DNA from: an uncultured Akkermansia sp.
GTDB lineage: Bacteria; Verrucomicrobiota; Verrucomicrobiia; Verrucomicrobiales; Akkermansiaceae
Length of the DNA stretch: 57,415 nucleotides
Reading direction: 5' to 3'
Assembly: GCA_900548895.1 (NCBI GenBank)
Contig: URLZ01000013.1
Span: 1-57,415, forward strand
Below are positions 1 through 8,606 of this stretch, piece after piece; the first letter of the stretch is position 1; every line of letters starts with the position of its first letter. The notes under the pieces were generated by a model. It searched no databases. It was not told where the DNA came from and was given only the letters and a program-made list of their open reading frames with translations. Position numbers and translations under genes: made by a program.

Positions 1-7
1 ACCTCCT
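1..7 (-). promoter_or_regulatory. Shine-Dalgarno sequence of a gene outside the window
   Basis: The minus strand ends at the window edge with AGGAGGT, a complete Shine-Dalgarno core. It lies downstream of the promoter at 32-59, so a minus-strand gene should start a few bases beyond position 1. The neighbouring suf genes suggest another Fe-S assembly gene such as a cysteine desulfurase, but that is a guess. Confidence 0.6.
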
Positions 8-31
8 TCGGTGGTACTGTTTCTTACTATT

Positions 32-59
32 ATTATACGCTATTTCTCGTCAAAATCAA
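32..59 (-). promoter_or_regulatory. Sigma-70-type promoter reading off the left edge
   Basis: The minus strand carries -35 TTGATT (54-59), a 16-base spacer and a perfect -10 TATAAT (32-37). It lies just after the sufD stop codon and about 25 bases before a strong Shine-Dalgarno sequence. The gene to the left therefore has its own promoter as well as possible read-through from the suf operon. Confidence 0.65.
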
Positions 60-91
60 CCATTTGTTGTGACAGAGCCTTTGAAAAAAAC

Positions 92-1222
92 TCAGGGCTG
101 CTCCTCCGCCGCCTGCGTTTCGGTTTCGCCGCTGCTGCGGAATCGCTCGATGACGTCTTGCAGGAAGCCCTCGGCGACGAGCAGCTGGGCCTCGTGGCGC
201 GGGATGCCGCGGCTGCACAGGTAAAAGAGCTGCTCTTCATCCATGGGTGCGCTGGCGGAGCCGTGGGAGCAGCGCACGTGGTCGGCGAGGATTTCGAGGC
301 CAGGCAGGGAGTTGACGGTGGCGTTTTCGCTCAGCAGCATGTTGCGGTTGGCCTGATAGGCGTCCGTTTCATGCGCGCCGGGGGCCACGAAGATGTTGCC
401 GGCGAAGGTGGCCGTGGCCTTGTCGTCGATGACGTTTTTGTAGAGCAGGTTGGTTGCGGAGCGTCCCCAGAGCATCTCTTGGCGCGTGTGCTGGTCGAGC
501 ACCTGCGAGGCGTTGAGGCGGTTGGCGGAGTAGAGCTCGATGTCTGCCGGGCCGTGGAGCACGGTGGCGACGGTCTCTTCTCGAGCCCAGCTCATGCCGC
601 TGTAGCGGGTGAGCTGGCGCACGCGGGCATCGGCGGCCTCGATGTTGGTGATGTTCATGGCGCGGGGGCCGTCGCCCTCCGGGGCTTCGCCGCAGACCTC
701 GAGCTCCAAGCTGATGTCGGCGCCCTTTTGCGCCATGATGCTGCGCAGGGAGACGAGGGTGCCGCTGCCGCGCACGCGGTGGCGCTCGATGATGCGGGCG
801 CGAGCGCCTTCCGCTGCCAGAATGAGGGTGGCGGGGCTGTAGACGCTGTCGGTCTCGCAGTCGATGACGATGGGTTCGCTGATTTCTCCCTCGATGTAGA
901 GGCAGACGCCTTCGCCGAAGCGCTCGAGGTGCAGGGCGAGGATCTTGTCGGAGCCCAAGCTGTGCATGGTCGTCAGGCTCGCCTTCATCTCGCTGTCGAG
1001 GGGGGTGGCGCAGCCTTCGGGGGCACGGCAGTCGCAGCGGCCGCTGTTCGTTGGGGTGCCCAGCGCGGCCACGAGGGCTTCGGCGTAGACCTGCGGGCGG
1101 CCGAAGCGCCAGTTTTCATTGAAGCGATCCGGGGTGCGCGCATCGCGCAGGCGGGCCTGTGCGGCGGCTTGCTCGAGTGCCTGCTGCATGCTGTGCCCGG
1201 TGTCGGTTTCGGGGAAATCCAT
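92..1222 (-). CDS. sufD: SufD, Fe-S cluster scaffold subunit
   Basis: Predicted SufD, the partner of SufB and SufC in the cytoplasmic SUF complex that assembles Fe-S clusters. The product is about 376 residues. The C-terminal half shows the SufB/SufD beta-helix core, including the stretch that begins GAHETDAYQAN, the conserved SHG (CSHGSASAP), and a C-terminal helix ending in a DVIERF-like motif. I chose ATG 1222 (MDFPETD) because the reading frame upstream is low-complexity Ser/Pro read-through from the spacer after sufB. No clear Shine-Dalgarno sequence precedes it. It is the last gene of a fur-sufC-sufB-sufD unit and lies 55 bases after sufB. Its stop is followed by a T-rich stretch and then by a fresh promoter for the next gene. 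Family assignment is firm; exact start moderately firm. Confidence 0.93.
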   Translation of the reverse strand: MDFPETDTGHSMQQALEQAAAQARLRDARTPDRFNENWRFGRPQVYAEALVAALGTPTNSGRCDCRAPEGCATPLDSEMKASLTTMHSLGSDKILALHLERFGEGVCLYIEGEISEPIVIDCETDSVYSPATLILAAEGARARIIERHRVRGSGTLVSLRSIMAQKGADISLELEVCGEAPEGDGPRAMNITNIEAADARVRQLTRYSGMSWAREETVATVLHGPADIELYSANRLNASQVLDQHTRQEMLWGRSATNLLYKNVIDDKATATFAGNIFVAPGAHETDAYQANRNMLLSENATVNSLPGLEILADHVRCSHGSASAPMDEEQLFYLCSRGIPRHEAQLLVAEGFLQDVIERFRSSGETETQAAEEQP

Positions 1223-1277
1223 AGGCGTGTGCAATCGGGGGGGGAGGGGAAGCGGTGAAGGGTGGCTCAGAGGGGGC

Positions 1278-2714
1278 TCAGCCGATGGAGTCCTCCATTT
1301 CGAGATCAATGAGGCGGCGCAGTTCGACGGAGTACTCCATGGGGAACTCGTTGACGAGGTCGTTGATGAAGCCGTTGACGGCCAGGCTCATGGCCTGAGC
1401 GCGTGTGAGGCCGCGCTGCTGCATGTAGAAGAGCTGATCTTCGTCGACCTGCGAGACGGAGGCTTCGTGCTGCACGGCGTTGGCGTTGCCGTTGACGGTG
1501 ATGGCCGGGTAGGTGTCCGTGCGGCTCGTGGCGTTGATGAGCAGGGCATCGCACTCGGTGTTGTTGCGGCAGCCTTTCATCCCCTTGATGATGTTGACTT
1601 CGCCGCGGTAGCTGGCGCGTCCTTCGCCGATGGAGATGGATTTGGCCACGATGTTCGAGCTCGTTTCGGGGGCGGCGTGGATCATGCGCGCACCCGTGTC
1701 CTGATGCTGGCCGGTGTGGGCCAGCGAGATGCTGACGACTTCGCCCCGGGCGCGCCGGCCTTTCAGCACGACGGCCGGGTACTTCATCGTGAGGCCGGAG
1801 CCGAGGTTGCAGTCAATCCAGCGGATCTCGGCGCCCTCCATGGCCAGCCCGCGCTGGATGACGAGGTTGTAGACGTTGGCAGCCCAGTTCTGGACGGTGA
1901 CGTACTGGATTTTTGCTCCCTTGAGCGCGACGAGTTCGACGACGCCGGAGTGCAGGGTGGCGCTGTCGTATTTCGGGGCGGTGCAGCCCTCCATGTACAT
2001 GAGCTCGGCGCCTTCATCGGCGATGATGAGCGTGCGCTCGAACTGCCCCATGGCCTCGGAGTTGATGCGGAAGTAGGCTTGCAGGGGCTGGGCGAGCTTG
2101 ACGCCCTTGGGCACGTAGATGAAGGAGCCTCCGGAGAAGGCGGCGTGGTTGAGGGCGGAGAATTTGTTGTCGCCCACGGGGATGACCTTGCCGAACCAGG
2201 GGCGGAAGATCTCCTCGTAGTCGCGCAGGCCCTCGGTGGAGTTCACGAAGATGACGCCCTTTTTCCGCAGCTCCTCCTGCATGTTGTTATAGGCGGTCTC
2301 GGAGTCGTACTGCGCATCGACGCCGGCGAGGAAAGCGCGTTCCTGCTCGGGGACGCCGAGGCGCTCGAAGGTGCGCTTGACGTCGTCGGGCACTTCGTCC
2401 CAGCTCTGGCGCGGGGCGACGCCGTGGGCGAGGTAGTAGCGGATCTTGTCGAAGTCCACCCCGCTGATGCCCTCGGGGGCCCAGTGCGTGGGCATGGGCA
2501 TTTCGCGGAATTTCTTCAGGGCGTCTTTGCGGAACCGGCGCAGCCAGTCTGGCTCTCCCTTGGCGTCGCAGATGTAGTCGATGGTGGCTTCGGTCAGGCC
2601 GTAGCCGGCGTCGTAGCGGTGATTCTCGGGGAAGGAGAACTCGCCGCGCGTGTCGACGCTGAAGGGGGAGTCGGTGCCGGGCTCCGAGGATGAGGTGGTG
2701 GGGTGCTCAGGCAT
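1278..2714 (-). CDS. sufB: SufB, Fe-S cluster scaffold protein
   Basis: SufB is the main scaffold of the SufBCD complex, on which nascent Fe-S clusters are built with ATP from SufC. The product is 478 residues, the usual length. Recognisable SufB features include the N-terminal region ending [28 protein letters not shown], the [11 protein letters not shown] segment in the beta-helix core, and a C-terminal [20 protein letters not shown] helix. The start at 2714 (MPEHPTT) overlaps the 3' end of sufC by 8 bases. A longer open frame of 552 residues upstream is a shadow of sufC and was not used. The overlap suggests translational coupling with sufC, fitting their fixed stoichiometry in the complex. 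Confidence 0.97.
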   Translation of the reverse strand: MPEHPTTSSSEPGTDSPFSVDTRGEFSFPENHRYDAGYGLTEATIDYICDAKGEPDWLRRFRKDALKKFREMPMPTHWAPEGISGVDFDKIRYYLAHGVAPRQSWDEVPDDVKRTFERLGVPEQERAFLAGVDAQYDSETAYNNMQEELRKKGVIFVNSTEGLRDYEEIFRPWFGKVIPVGDNKFSALNHAAFSGGSFIYVPKGVKLAQPLQAYFRINSEAMGQFERTLIIADEGAELMYMEGCTAPKYDSATLHSGVVELVALKGAKIQYVTVQNWAANVYNLVIQRGLAMEGAEIRWIDCNLGSGLTMKYPAVVLKGRRARGEVVSISLAHTGQHQDTGARMIHAAPETSSNIVAKSISIGEGRASYRGEVNIIKGMKGCRNNTECDALLINATSRTDTYPAITVNGNANAVQHEASVSQVDEDQLFYMQQRGLTRAQAMSLAVNGFINDLVNEFPMEYSVELRRLIDLEMEDSIG

Positions 2715-3462
2715 GGTCTCCGTCTTCCTTGAGGAAATCAAATCCGTGCTTCTCGATGTGGTCGACGAGCTCATAGCCGCCGGTGCGCGCGATGCGCCCG
2801 CGGTAGAGGATGTGGACGACGTCGGGCTTGATGTACTCGAGCAGACGCTTGTAGTGCGTGATGACGAGGAAGCTGCGGAAGGGGGCGCGCATGGCGTTGA
2901 CGCCTTCCGAGACGATGCGGAGCGCGTCGACGTCAAGGCCGCTGTCGGTCTCGTCGAGGATGGCGTAGGTGGGCTCGAGCATCATCATCTGCAGGATGTC
3001 GTTGCGCTTTTTTTCGCCGCCTGAGAAGCCTTCGTTGACGGCTCGAGCGGTGAGCTTCGGGTCCATGCCCAGCTGCTTCATGCGGGCGCGCAGACTCTTG
3101 TAGAAGGCGACGCTGTCGAAGCTCTCTCCCTCGGGCAGTCGGGCGCTGAGGGCGGCGCGCAGGAAGTTGGCGTTCGTGACGCCGGGGACTTCGACGGGGT
3201 ACTGGAAGGCGAGGAAGAGGCCGGCGCGGCTGCGCTCGTCGACGCTCATGGCGAGCAGATCCTGCCCGTCCATCTCCGCTCGGCCGCCGGTGACTTCATA
3301 GTCGGGATGGCCGCAGAGCACTTTGGAGAGGGTGCTCTTGCCTGAGCCGTTGGGCCCCATGATGGCGTGCACTTCTCCCTTGGGGATTTCGAGATTGATG
3401 CCGTTGAGGATTTCCGCGCCGTCCTTGACGCGGGCATGCAAATCTTGAATGATGAGACTCAT
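2707..3462 (-). CDS. sufC: SufC, ABC-type ATPase of the SUF complex
   Basis: SufC is the cytoplasmic ATPase that drives conformational change in SufB/SufD during Fe-S cluster assembly. At 251 residues it has the normal length. Visible motifs are Walker A GPNGSGKS (residues 36-43), the Q-loop around FQYPVEVPG, the ABC signature FSGGE (146-150) followed by [10 protein letters not shown], as is typical for SufC, and Walker B YAILDE (166-171) with a following D-loop SGLD. The start codon overlaps the stop of the upstream Fur-family gene in an ATGA arrangement, and the 3' end overlaps sufB by 8 bases. These genes are almost certainly co-transcribed and translationally coupled. Confidence 0.97.
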   Translation of the reverse strand: MSLIIQDLHARVKDGAEILNGINLEIPKGEVHAIMGPNGSGKSTLSKVLCGHPDYEVTGGRAEMDGQDLLAMSVDERSRAGLFLAFQYPVEVPGVTNANFLRAALSARLPEGESFDSVAFYKSLRARMKQLGMDPKLTARAVNEGFSGGEKKRNDILQMMMLEPTYAILDETDSGLDVDALRIVSEGVNAMRAPFRSFLVITHYKRLLEYIKPDVVHILYRGRIARTGGYELVDHIEKHGFDFLKEDGDHA

Positions 3463-3938
3463 GATGCGGGGGTGGAAGGGGATGTCGGTGTGGAAAGGCA
3501 GTTCTCGGGGATGAGGCCGCGCAGGCAGGCGTCCATGCTGTGGATACGCACGCCCTCGGGCAGGTCGAAAACGTCTTCGATGCGCACGCCGGGCTTGAGG
3601 TGCACGTCGAGCACGCGGTGGCTCTCGTCGTCGAGCACGTGGACGTGCGGCACGAGGTTCGGGCAGTAGCGCGAGGGGCCGTTGTCGAAGCGCAGCTGGT
3701 TGATGAGGCCGGCGCCGGACATGGTCTCCAAGCAGTTGTAGACGGTGGCCAGCGAGATGCCGAGCGCGTTGCGGCAGGTTCGCTCATAAATTTGACCGGC
3801 TGTCGGGTGGTCCGTGGAGGTGAGAATGGTCTCCAGCACGGCTCGGCGCTGGCGGGTCATGCGAACCCCGGCCTGCCTCACCATGGAGCAGGCGAGGTTG
3901 CGGGTGGTCTTGCTGCTTCTGCCTTGGGTTTTACTCAT
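3459..3938 (-). CDS. Fur-family transcriptional regulator heading the suf operon
   Basis: A 159-residue Fur-superfamily protein. The winged-helix half is clear ([13 protein letters not shown], then [14 protein letters not shown] as the recognition-helix region). The C-terminal metal-binding half is shortened and unusual: it keeps His98, His100 and His107 within [15 protein letters not shown] but has no CxxC pair, so the structural zinc site of Fur, Zur and PerR is absent. This loss resembles Irr, the heme-responsive member of the family, but direct homology to Irr is not shown here. As first gene of fur-sufC-sufB-sufD, with ATGA overlap into sufC, it probably acts as an iron, heme or redox sensor controlling Fe-S biogenesis, in the role IscR or SufR plays elsewhere. 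Its promoter is at 3959-3987. Confidence 0.9.
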   Translation of the reverse strand: MSKTQGRSSKTTRNLACSMVRQAGVRMTRQRRAVLETILTSTDHPTAGQIYERTCRNALGISLATVYNCLETMSGAGLINQLRFDNGPSRYCPNLVPHVHVLDDESHRVLDVHLKPGVRIEDVFDLPEGVRIHSMDACLRGLIPENCLSTPTSPSTPAS

Positions 3939-3958
3939 GTCGTCGCGCGGTGCGGGCG

Positions 3959-3987
3959 ATTATAGCGACTCCGCAGTGTGAAATCAA
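3959..3987 (-). promoter_or_regulatory. Promoter of the suf operon
   Basis: The minus strand has -35 TTGATT (3982-3987), a 17-base spacer and a perfect -10 TATAAT (3959-3964). The predicted start of transcription leaves a leader of about 14 bases before the ATG at 3938, with no Shine-Dalgarno sequence. The heptamer AATCAAG on the plus strand occurs at 3982 and again at 4014, so the -35 region is part of a direct repeat that could serve as an operator. Confidence 0.7.
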
Positions 3988-4111
3988 GGCTAAATCCGCT
4001 TTGTTTGGAATGAATCAAGTTTACGCCGAGTCCGTCGCTCGCGCCATGGGCGGCCTCCGTGAAGGGGCGCGGCTCCGAGCGCGGGCGGGCGTTTGGGCTC
4101 GGGCGAAGAGC

Positions 4112-5500
4112 TCAGCGCCGGCGCCGCATGCTGGCGGGCAGGATGTTGAGCTGTTCGCGGTATTTGGCGATGGTGCGGCGCGCCACGCTGATGCCGATCC
4201 GGCTCAGCTCGGCTTCGATGCGGGCGTCGGAGAGAGGGTGGCGCGGGTTCTCGGCCTCGATGAGTTCGCGGATGCGGCTGCGCACGGCATCGGCGGAGAG
4301 TCCGCCCTCGCTCGCGGCGGAGGGCAGGGCGGCGGTGAAGAAGCGCCGCAGCTCGTAGACGCCGTGGTCGCAGCGCAGGTATTTGCCCTTGACGGCGCGC
4401 GAGACGGTGGAGACGTGCAGCCCGGTGTCTTGGGCGATGTCCTCCATGCGCAGGGGCTTGAGGGCTGCGGGTCCTTCGCGGAAAAAATCCTCTTGGCGCG
4501 CGACGATGGCGCGCGCGACGGTGAGGATGGTCTGCTGGCGATCGCTGATGGCCTTGATGAGCTCGCGTCCCTCGCGAAAGCAGCGAGAGAGGTAGCGGCG
4601 CAGCTCAGTTTCATCCGCCCGGTCGGTGAGCATGGCCCGGTAGTCGGCTGAGAGGCCGAGGCGGGGAATCCCTTCGCCGGTGAGTCTCACGACGGGTTTG
4701 CCCTCGTCGAGGGTGACGATGAGATCGGGGGCGATGACGTGCTCTTCCGCGCGACTGAAGGCGCTGCCGGGGTCCGGGTTGAGGCGGGCAATGCGGCGGG
4801 CGGCTGCGGAGACGGCCTCTTTGCTTTCGCCGCAGGCGCGCGCAATATCGGCGTAGCGGTGCCGAACCAACTCGTCCCAGTGGTTGCGCAGCAACTGCAT
4901 GGACAGGCCGTCGGCTTCGTCCGCGTGCTGCAGCTGCAGCATGAGGCTGTCCCGCAGGTCGAAGGCACCGACGCCCGCGGGCTCGAGATCACGGATAAGG
5001 GCAAGGGCTTGGGCGAAGAGCTCGCGCGGCGCCCCGAGTTCCTCGCGCAGCGCCTCCGCCGACTCGGTGAAGTATCCGCGGCGATCCAGCTGGTCGATGA
5101 GTTGCAGGCTGAGGGCTTCGAGGGCGGCCTCGGGTGCGGAGGCGTGAATCTGCCCGGCGAGGTGGTCGGCGAGGGTGACGGGCTCGGTGAGGCTTTCAAG
5201 CACGTAGTCGTGGCGGCGCGTGGCATCGTAGTCGAGCGCGGACGATCCGCCGTCGCGGTCGCCGGCGTCGCTGTTCGCCGTCTCGTGGAGCCCGTCGCCG
5301 TCCGCTTGTCCTCCCTCCGACTGGTCGCGATCGCCGGGCGTCGGCGGCAGCTCTTCGAGCGCGGGGTTGGCGGCGATGGCTTGGGCCGCCATTTGAGAGA
5401 GCTCCATGTTCGTGGCCTGAAGCGTGCGCATGAACATCTGCATGGCTGCCGTGGCCACCATGCTCTGGCGCATGCCCTGTTCCATGCTCGCGTTGCTCAC
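4112..5500 (-). CDS. rpoN: RNA polymerase sigma-54 factor
   Basis: RpoN directs RNA polymerase to -24/-12 promoters that need an enhancer-binding ATPase. The 462-residue protein has all three regions. Region I is the N-terminal Gln/Met-rich segment ending in NPALEELPP. It is followed by an acidic linker rich in Asp, Gly and Ser, the core-binding region, and a helix-turn-helix (EDIAQDTGLHVSTVSRAVKG). Near residues 437-447 lies the RpoN box ARRTIAKYRE. The gene is monocistronic by position, with its own promoter only 7 bases before the ATG. No enhancer-binding activator is encoded in the window, so its local targets are unknown. Confidence 0.97.
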   Translation of the reverse strand: MSNASMEQGMRQSMVATAAMQMFMRTLQATNMELSQMAAQAIAANPALEELPPTPGDRDQSEGGQADGDGLHETANSDAGDRDGGSSALDYDATRRHDYVLESLTEPVTLADHLAGQIHASAPEAALEALSLQLIDQLDRRGYFTESAEALREELGAPRELFAQALALIRDLEPAGVGAFDLRDSLMLQLQHADEADGLSMQLLRNHWDELVRHRYADIARACGESKEAVSAAARRIARLNPDPGSAFSRAEEHVIAPDLIVTLDEGKPVVRLTGEGIPRLGLSADYRAMLTDRADETELRRYLSRCFREGRELIKAISDRQQTILTVARAIVARQEDFFREGPAALKPLRMEDIAQDTGLHVSTVSRAVKGKYLRCDHGVYELRRFFTAALPSAASEGGLSADAVRSRIRELIEAENPRHPLSDARIEAELSRIGISVARRTIAKYREQLNILPASMRRRR

Positions 5501-5507
5501 GAAAGCT

Positions 5508-5536
5508 TACTTAGCACATCGCAGGGCGCGAATCAA
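5508..5536 (-). promoter_or_regulatory. rpoN promoter, apparently leaderless
   Basis: The minus strand shows -35 TTGATT (5531-5536), a 17-base spacer ending in TGC, and -10 TAAGTA (5508-5513). Only 7 bases separate the -10 box from the ATG at 5500, so transcription should begin at or within a base or two of the start codon. Confidence 0.6.
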
Positions 5537-5702
5537 GAGAAAAACGGGGCCTCACGACGTGTCCTCATGCTCGCTTGAGCCGCTCCTTCTGAGTGCGTCC
5601 CCCTGAGCGACCGGCTTCGAGAGCCCTCCCCGCTTTGCTACAAGCTGCCTCAATCGGAGGGGGGGGCGATGCTTTGCCCGTTTGAACGGGTTGAGGCGAT
5701 TG

Positions 5703-5753
5703 AAAGCCGCGGTGCCGCCGGAGAGGGCCGCCGGCGCGCCAAGCCGCGGCTTT
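5703..5753 (-). terminator. Hairpin after dnaA, possible terminator
   Basis: A 10-bp inverted repeat, AAAGCCGCGG (5703-5712) with CCGCGGCTTT (5744-5753), begins 5 bases after the dnaA stop codon. The 31-base loop is GC-rich and repeats CCGCCGG. The T-run after the stem is short (TTT), so this may be a weak intrinsic terminator or an mRNA-stabilising hairpin. The rest of 5501-5758, apart from the rpoN promoter, shows nothing recognisable. Confidence 0.45.
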
Positions 5754-5758
5754 GCCGA

Positions 5759-7255
5759 TCAGGAGAAGAGGCCGGCGAGGCGCTCGACGCAGCTGCGCAG
5801 CTGGCCGTCCTTCTCGATTTTCTGCTCGATGGTGCGCATCGCGTGAATGACGGTGCCGTGGTCGCGGCCGCCGAAGGCCGCTCCGATGTCCTGCAGCGAG
5901 CTTTGCGTGCAGCGGCGTGCCAGATACATGGCTACCTGGCGGGGATGTGCAATCTTGGCCGTGCGGCGGCGCGCCGTGAGATCGGAGACGCGAATGTCAA
6001 ACTCCTCGGCTACGCGGCGCTGAATCTCTTCGATGGTGCTGCGCGAGTTGCCCTGATCGCTGTGCAGCAGATCGCGCACCTGCAGGCGCGCCTCGGCGAC
6101 GCTCGGGCGGTGGTGCGAGAAGGAGGCAAGGCTGCCGATGCGCGTGAGGGCCCCGGCGAGGCTGCGCACGGAGCGCGTGATGTTCGTCGCGAGGAATTCG
6201 AGCACGTCATCGCCGACGAGATCGCTCTTCCACTTGCTGCGCATGTTGCGCAGGATGGCCAGGCGTGTCTCGAGGGCGGGCAGGGAGATGGAAGCCGTGA
6301 GCCCCTGTTCGAAGCGCGTGCTGAGGCGCGGATCGAGATCCGTGATCTCGTGGGCGGCGCAGTCTGCCGTCATCACGATCTGCTTGCCGCTGTCGAAGAG
6401 CGAATTGAAGGTGTAGAAAAACTCGTCCTGCGTCTTCTGGCGCTTCGAGAGAAACTGCACGTCGTCTATGAGCAGCACGTCAGCCTCGCGATATTTGCGG
6501 CGGAAGGCGCGGATGGCCTCGCTCTTCTCTTCGCGGCGGCTGCCGATGGCGTCAATGTAGGCGTTGGCGAAGTCTTCACAGGTGACGTAGAGCACGCTGA
6601 CGTCCTCGCGCTTTTCGCTGATGGCGTTGCCGATGGCGTGCAGCAGATGCGTCTTGCCGAGGCCGGAGCCGCCGTGGATGAAGAAGGGGTTGAAGCGCGT
6701 CGAGGCCCCTTCGGCAACCGCCTTGGCCACCTCGTAGGCGAACTCGCTGTTCGGGCCGACGACGAAGTTCTCGAAGAGGAAATCCTCGTTGAGCCCGCTG
6801 TTGATGTGGCGACGGCGCTTGGTGCTGCGACGGCGTGGGCTGCGGCCGGACGGTGTCGCTGTGGCGGAAGAGGTCGCTGCTGCTGCGGCAGCCGAGGCGG
6901 CGCGGGGGGCGCCTGCGGAAGCGGAGGTCGGCAGCGCTCCTTCATCGGAGACCTCTCCGTCCGTTTCATCCGACGGGACTTCCTCCTCATCCGACTGCTC
7001 GACGAACTCGATCTCTCGAGCTCCGTCCAGCACACGGGCGGAGGCAGCCGTCATGGAGTCCAGGTAGTAGTTCTGAACCCACTCGATCATCATCCCCTTC
7101 GGGTACTCGAAAATCAGCTTGCTGCCCGTGTCTGCGCAGAGCTTGAGCTGGGAGAGAAAGGTGGAGCCGAAGGATCCTTCTCCGAGGTTCGTGTCCGCCT
7201 TCATGGTGTCCATGATTTGCTCCCACAACCCTGCTGCCTCTCTCGTTTTGCTCAT
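5759..7255 (-). CDS. dnaA: Chromosomal replication initiator protein DnaA
   Basis: DnaA binds origin DnaA boxes and opens the origin using an AAA+ domain. The 498-residue protein has an N-terminal domain I, an Ala/Ser/Arg-rich linker, then AAA+ motifs: Walker A GGSGLGKTH near residue 195, Walker B LLIDDVQF near 262, and the sensor/arginine region DPRLSTRFEQGL. The C-terminal helix-turn-helix carries the diagnostic signature GGRDHGTVIHAM near residue 465. The start at 7255 (MSKTREA) is supported by an upstream AAGGAAG, one of the few Shine-Dalgarno sequences in the window. The frame upstream of it is read-through. Its neighbours (rpoN downstream, thiL upstream) are not the usual dnaN-recF partners. 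Confidence 0.97.
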   Translation of the reverse strand: MSKTREAAGLWEQIMDTMKADTNLGEGSFGSTFLSQLKLCADTGSKLIFEYPKGMMIEWVQNYYLDSMTAASARVLDGAREIEFVEQSDEEEVPSDETDGEVSDEGALPTSASAGAPRAASAAAAAATSSATATPSGRSPRRRSTKRRRHINSGLNEDFLFENFVVGPNSEFAYEVAKAVAEGASTRFNPFFIHGGSGLGKTHLLHAIGNAISEKREDVSVLYVTCEDFANAYIDAIGSRREEKSEAIRAFRRKYREADVLLIDDVQFLSKRQKTQDEFFYTFNSLFDSGKQIVMTADCAAHEITDLDPRLSTRFEQGLTASISLPALETRLAILRNMRSKWKSDLVGDDVLEFLATNITRSVRSLAGALTRIGSLASFSHHRPSVAEARLQVRDLLHSDQGNSRSTIEEIQRRVAEEFDIRVSDLTARRRTAKIAHPRQVAMYLARRCTQSSLQDIGAAFGGRDHGTVIHAMRTIEQKIEKDGQLRSCVERLAGLFS

Positions 7256-7607
7256 GTGTCTTCCTTTTCTATGTTGTCGCCCGTCGTTCGTCGGTCGGGC
7301 CTGCTTGCGGGGAGAACTATGGCACGCGAAGCCCCTCCTGAGAAGCTTTTTTTGCGGAGAACACCACCTGCCCATCGCTGCCATCCCCCGTTCTATAGGC
7401 GTTCCACAGGCTCTGAAAAAAGTTTCTCCGCCGGGCAAAAAAGCTTCGGGAAACTTGACTTTTATCGGCCGTGATTTCCGGCGGCCTCAGCATTCAGTCG
7501 TGGGTGTTTTGACGAAATTGAATATATTGAGAATCAATAAGTTGTGATCTGTTAAAAAATCGAATTGTGGGAGCGTTTGTTGGATGCCTCGCCACGCTGA
7601 AATGCAC
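7256..7607. other. dnaA upstream region with repeats; possible origin or control region
   Basis: This 352-base gap separates dnaA from thiL. It contains a strongly AT-rich stretch (about 7505-7565) that stands out in this GC-rich DNA. It also has an inverted repeat, GAAGCTTTTTTTGC (7342-7355) against GCAAAAAAGCTTC (7435-7447), with a related AAAAAAGTTTC between them. TTCCACA at 7402-7408 matches the core of a DnaA box (6 of 9 bases over the full box). TATTGA-gaa-TCAATA forms a small palindrome in the AT-rich part. AT-richness next to dnaA is what oriC often looks like, but I see no cluster of consensus DnaA boxes, so the origin call is tentative. Confidence 0.35.
7260..7266 (-). promoter_or_regulatory. 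Shine-Dalgarno sequence of dnaA
   Basis: AAGGAAG on the minus strand lies 4 bases before the dnaA ATG at 7255. It fixes the dnaA start, and it is notable because most genes here have no such site. Confidence 0.65.
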
Positions 7608-8606
7608 TCAAACGGCGCGGTTTCGGAAGTGCTGCCAGCCTGATGTCAAGGGTGTTACACCGGCGGAGGTCAGGCGCCCGACGGGGGTCACGGGCACGGG
7701 GAGGGGCAGCTCCTGCAGCAGGGGCAGCTGTTCGTCCGTCAGGGTGAAGAGCAGCTCGTAGTCTTCACCGTCGCTGATGGCCTCGGCGGTGCTGACACCC
7801 GGGTTGCACGGGATGGCGCTCTCGCTGAGGGCATAGCCGCAGCCCGAGGCGGCGGCGAGGCGGGGCAGATCGGTGCCGAGGCCGTCCGAGAGATCCATCA
7901 TGGCAGTGGGGCGCAGTCCGTGGCTGACGAGGTAGCGCGCCAGCTCGATGCGCGGTGTGAAGGTGAGGTGGCGCTCGCTGGCGAAGGAGCCGCCGAGACG
8001 CCCGCTGACGCAGATGTGATCCCCGGGGCGGCCCCCGCTGCGCAGAACGGCCTGCCCGCGCTCGACGCGCCCGGTGAGCGCGATGTTGACGATGAGGCCG
8101 TCCTCGGGCAGCGCCGAGGTCTCTCCTCCGGCCATGGAGACGCCGTATTGCTCCGCGAGCTCGGCCATGCCGCGGTAGAGCCGTTCGGCGTCCTCAATGC
8201 GGCGCGAGGGGTGGACGAGCAGGGTGATAAGCGCGTGGTCGGGCAACCCACCCATGGCGGCGATGTCGGAGAGCGTGCGGGCGAGCGCCTTGCGCCCGAT
8301 GAGTTCGGGAGGAGTGTCTCGCGTGAAGTGGACTCCCTCAATGACAACGTCCGTCTTGAGCAGCAGATCCTCGTTCTCATCCCCGCGGGCGACGGCACAG
8401 TCATCGCCGGGGCCGACGATGAGGCGCTCATTTCGGGTCAGTCCTCGCAGCAGAAGGCTCAGAGAGGCATCTTCACCCCTGTCGGCGAATCGGGGGCTTT
8501 CCGCGAGGGGAGAATCCCAGGAGGTCGGTTTGCCCGAGCCGCTGACCGAGGCGTCAGGGGAGGTTGGGGAGGTTGCGACGTCAGCGAGGGGGGAGTGTTT
8601 CATCAT
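7608..8606 (-). CDS. thiL: Thiamine-monophosphate kinase
   Basis: ThiL phosphorylates thiamine monophosphate to thiamine diphosphate, the last step of cofactor synthesis. The 332-residue protein shows the AIR-synthase-like fold motifs: VGPGDDCAV near the N-terminus, TDVVIEGVHF, the GRKALARTLSDIAAMG segment, MAGGETS, DLSDGLGTDL, and SDGEDYELLF near the C-terminus. The first 40 or so residues are Ser/Pro-rich and not part of the family core, so a later start is possible, although MMK at 8606 touches the stop of the upstream gene in a TGATG arrangement. That arrangement implies translational coupling to the CPBP-family membrane protein. The coupling has no obvious metabolic logic. Confidence 0.93.
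   Translation of the reverse strand: MMKHSPLADVATSPTSPDASVSGSGKPTSWDSPLAESPRFADRGEDASLSLLLRGLTRNERLIVGPGDDCAVARGDENEDLLLKTDVVIEGVHFTRDTPPELIGRKALARTLSDIAAMGGLPDHALITLLVHPSRRIEDAERLYRGMAELAEQYGVSMAGGETSALPEDGLIVNIALTGRVERGQAVLRSGGRPGDHICVSGRLGGSFASERHLTFTPRIELARYLVSHGLRPTAMMDLSDGLGTDLPRLAAASGCGYALSESAIPCNPGVSTAEAISDGEDYELLFTLTDEQLPLLQELPLPVPVTPVGRLTSAGVTPLTSGWQHFRNRAV

Noticed and set aside
2715..2936. N-terminal extension of SufB to 552 residues
   Set aside because: The extra 74 residues are Ser/Thr/Arg-rich and lie entirely within sufC in another frame. The normal SufB length is reached from ATG 2714.
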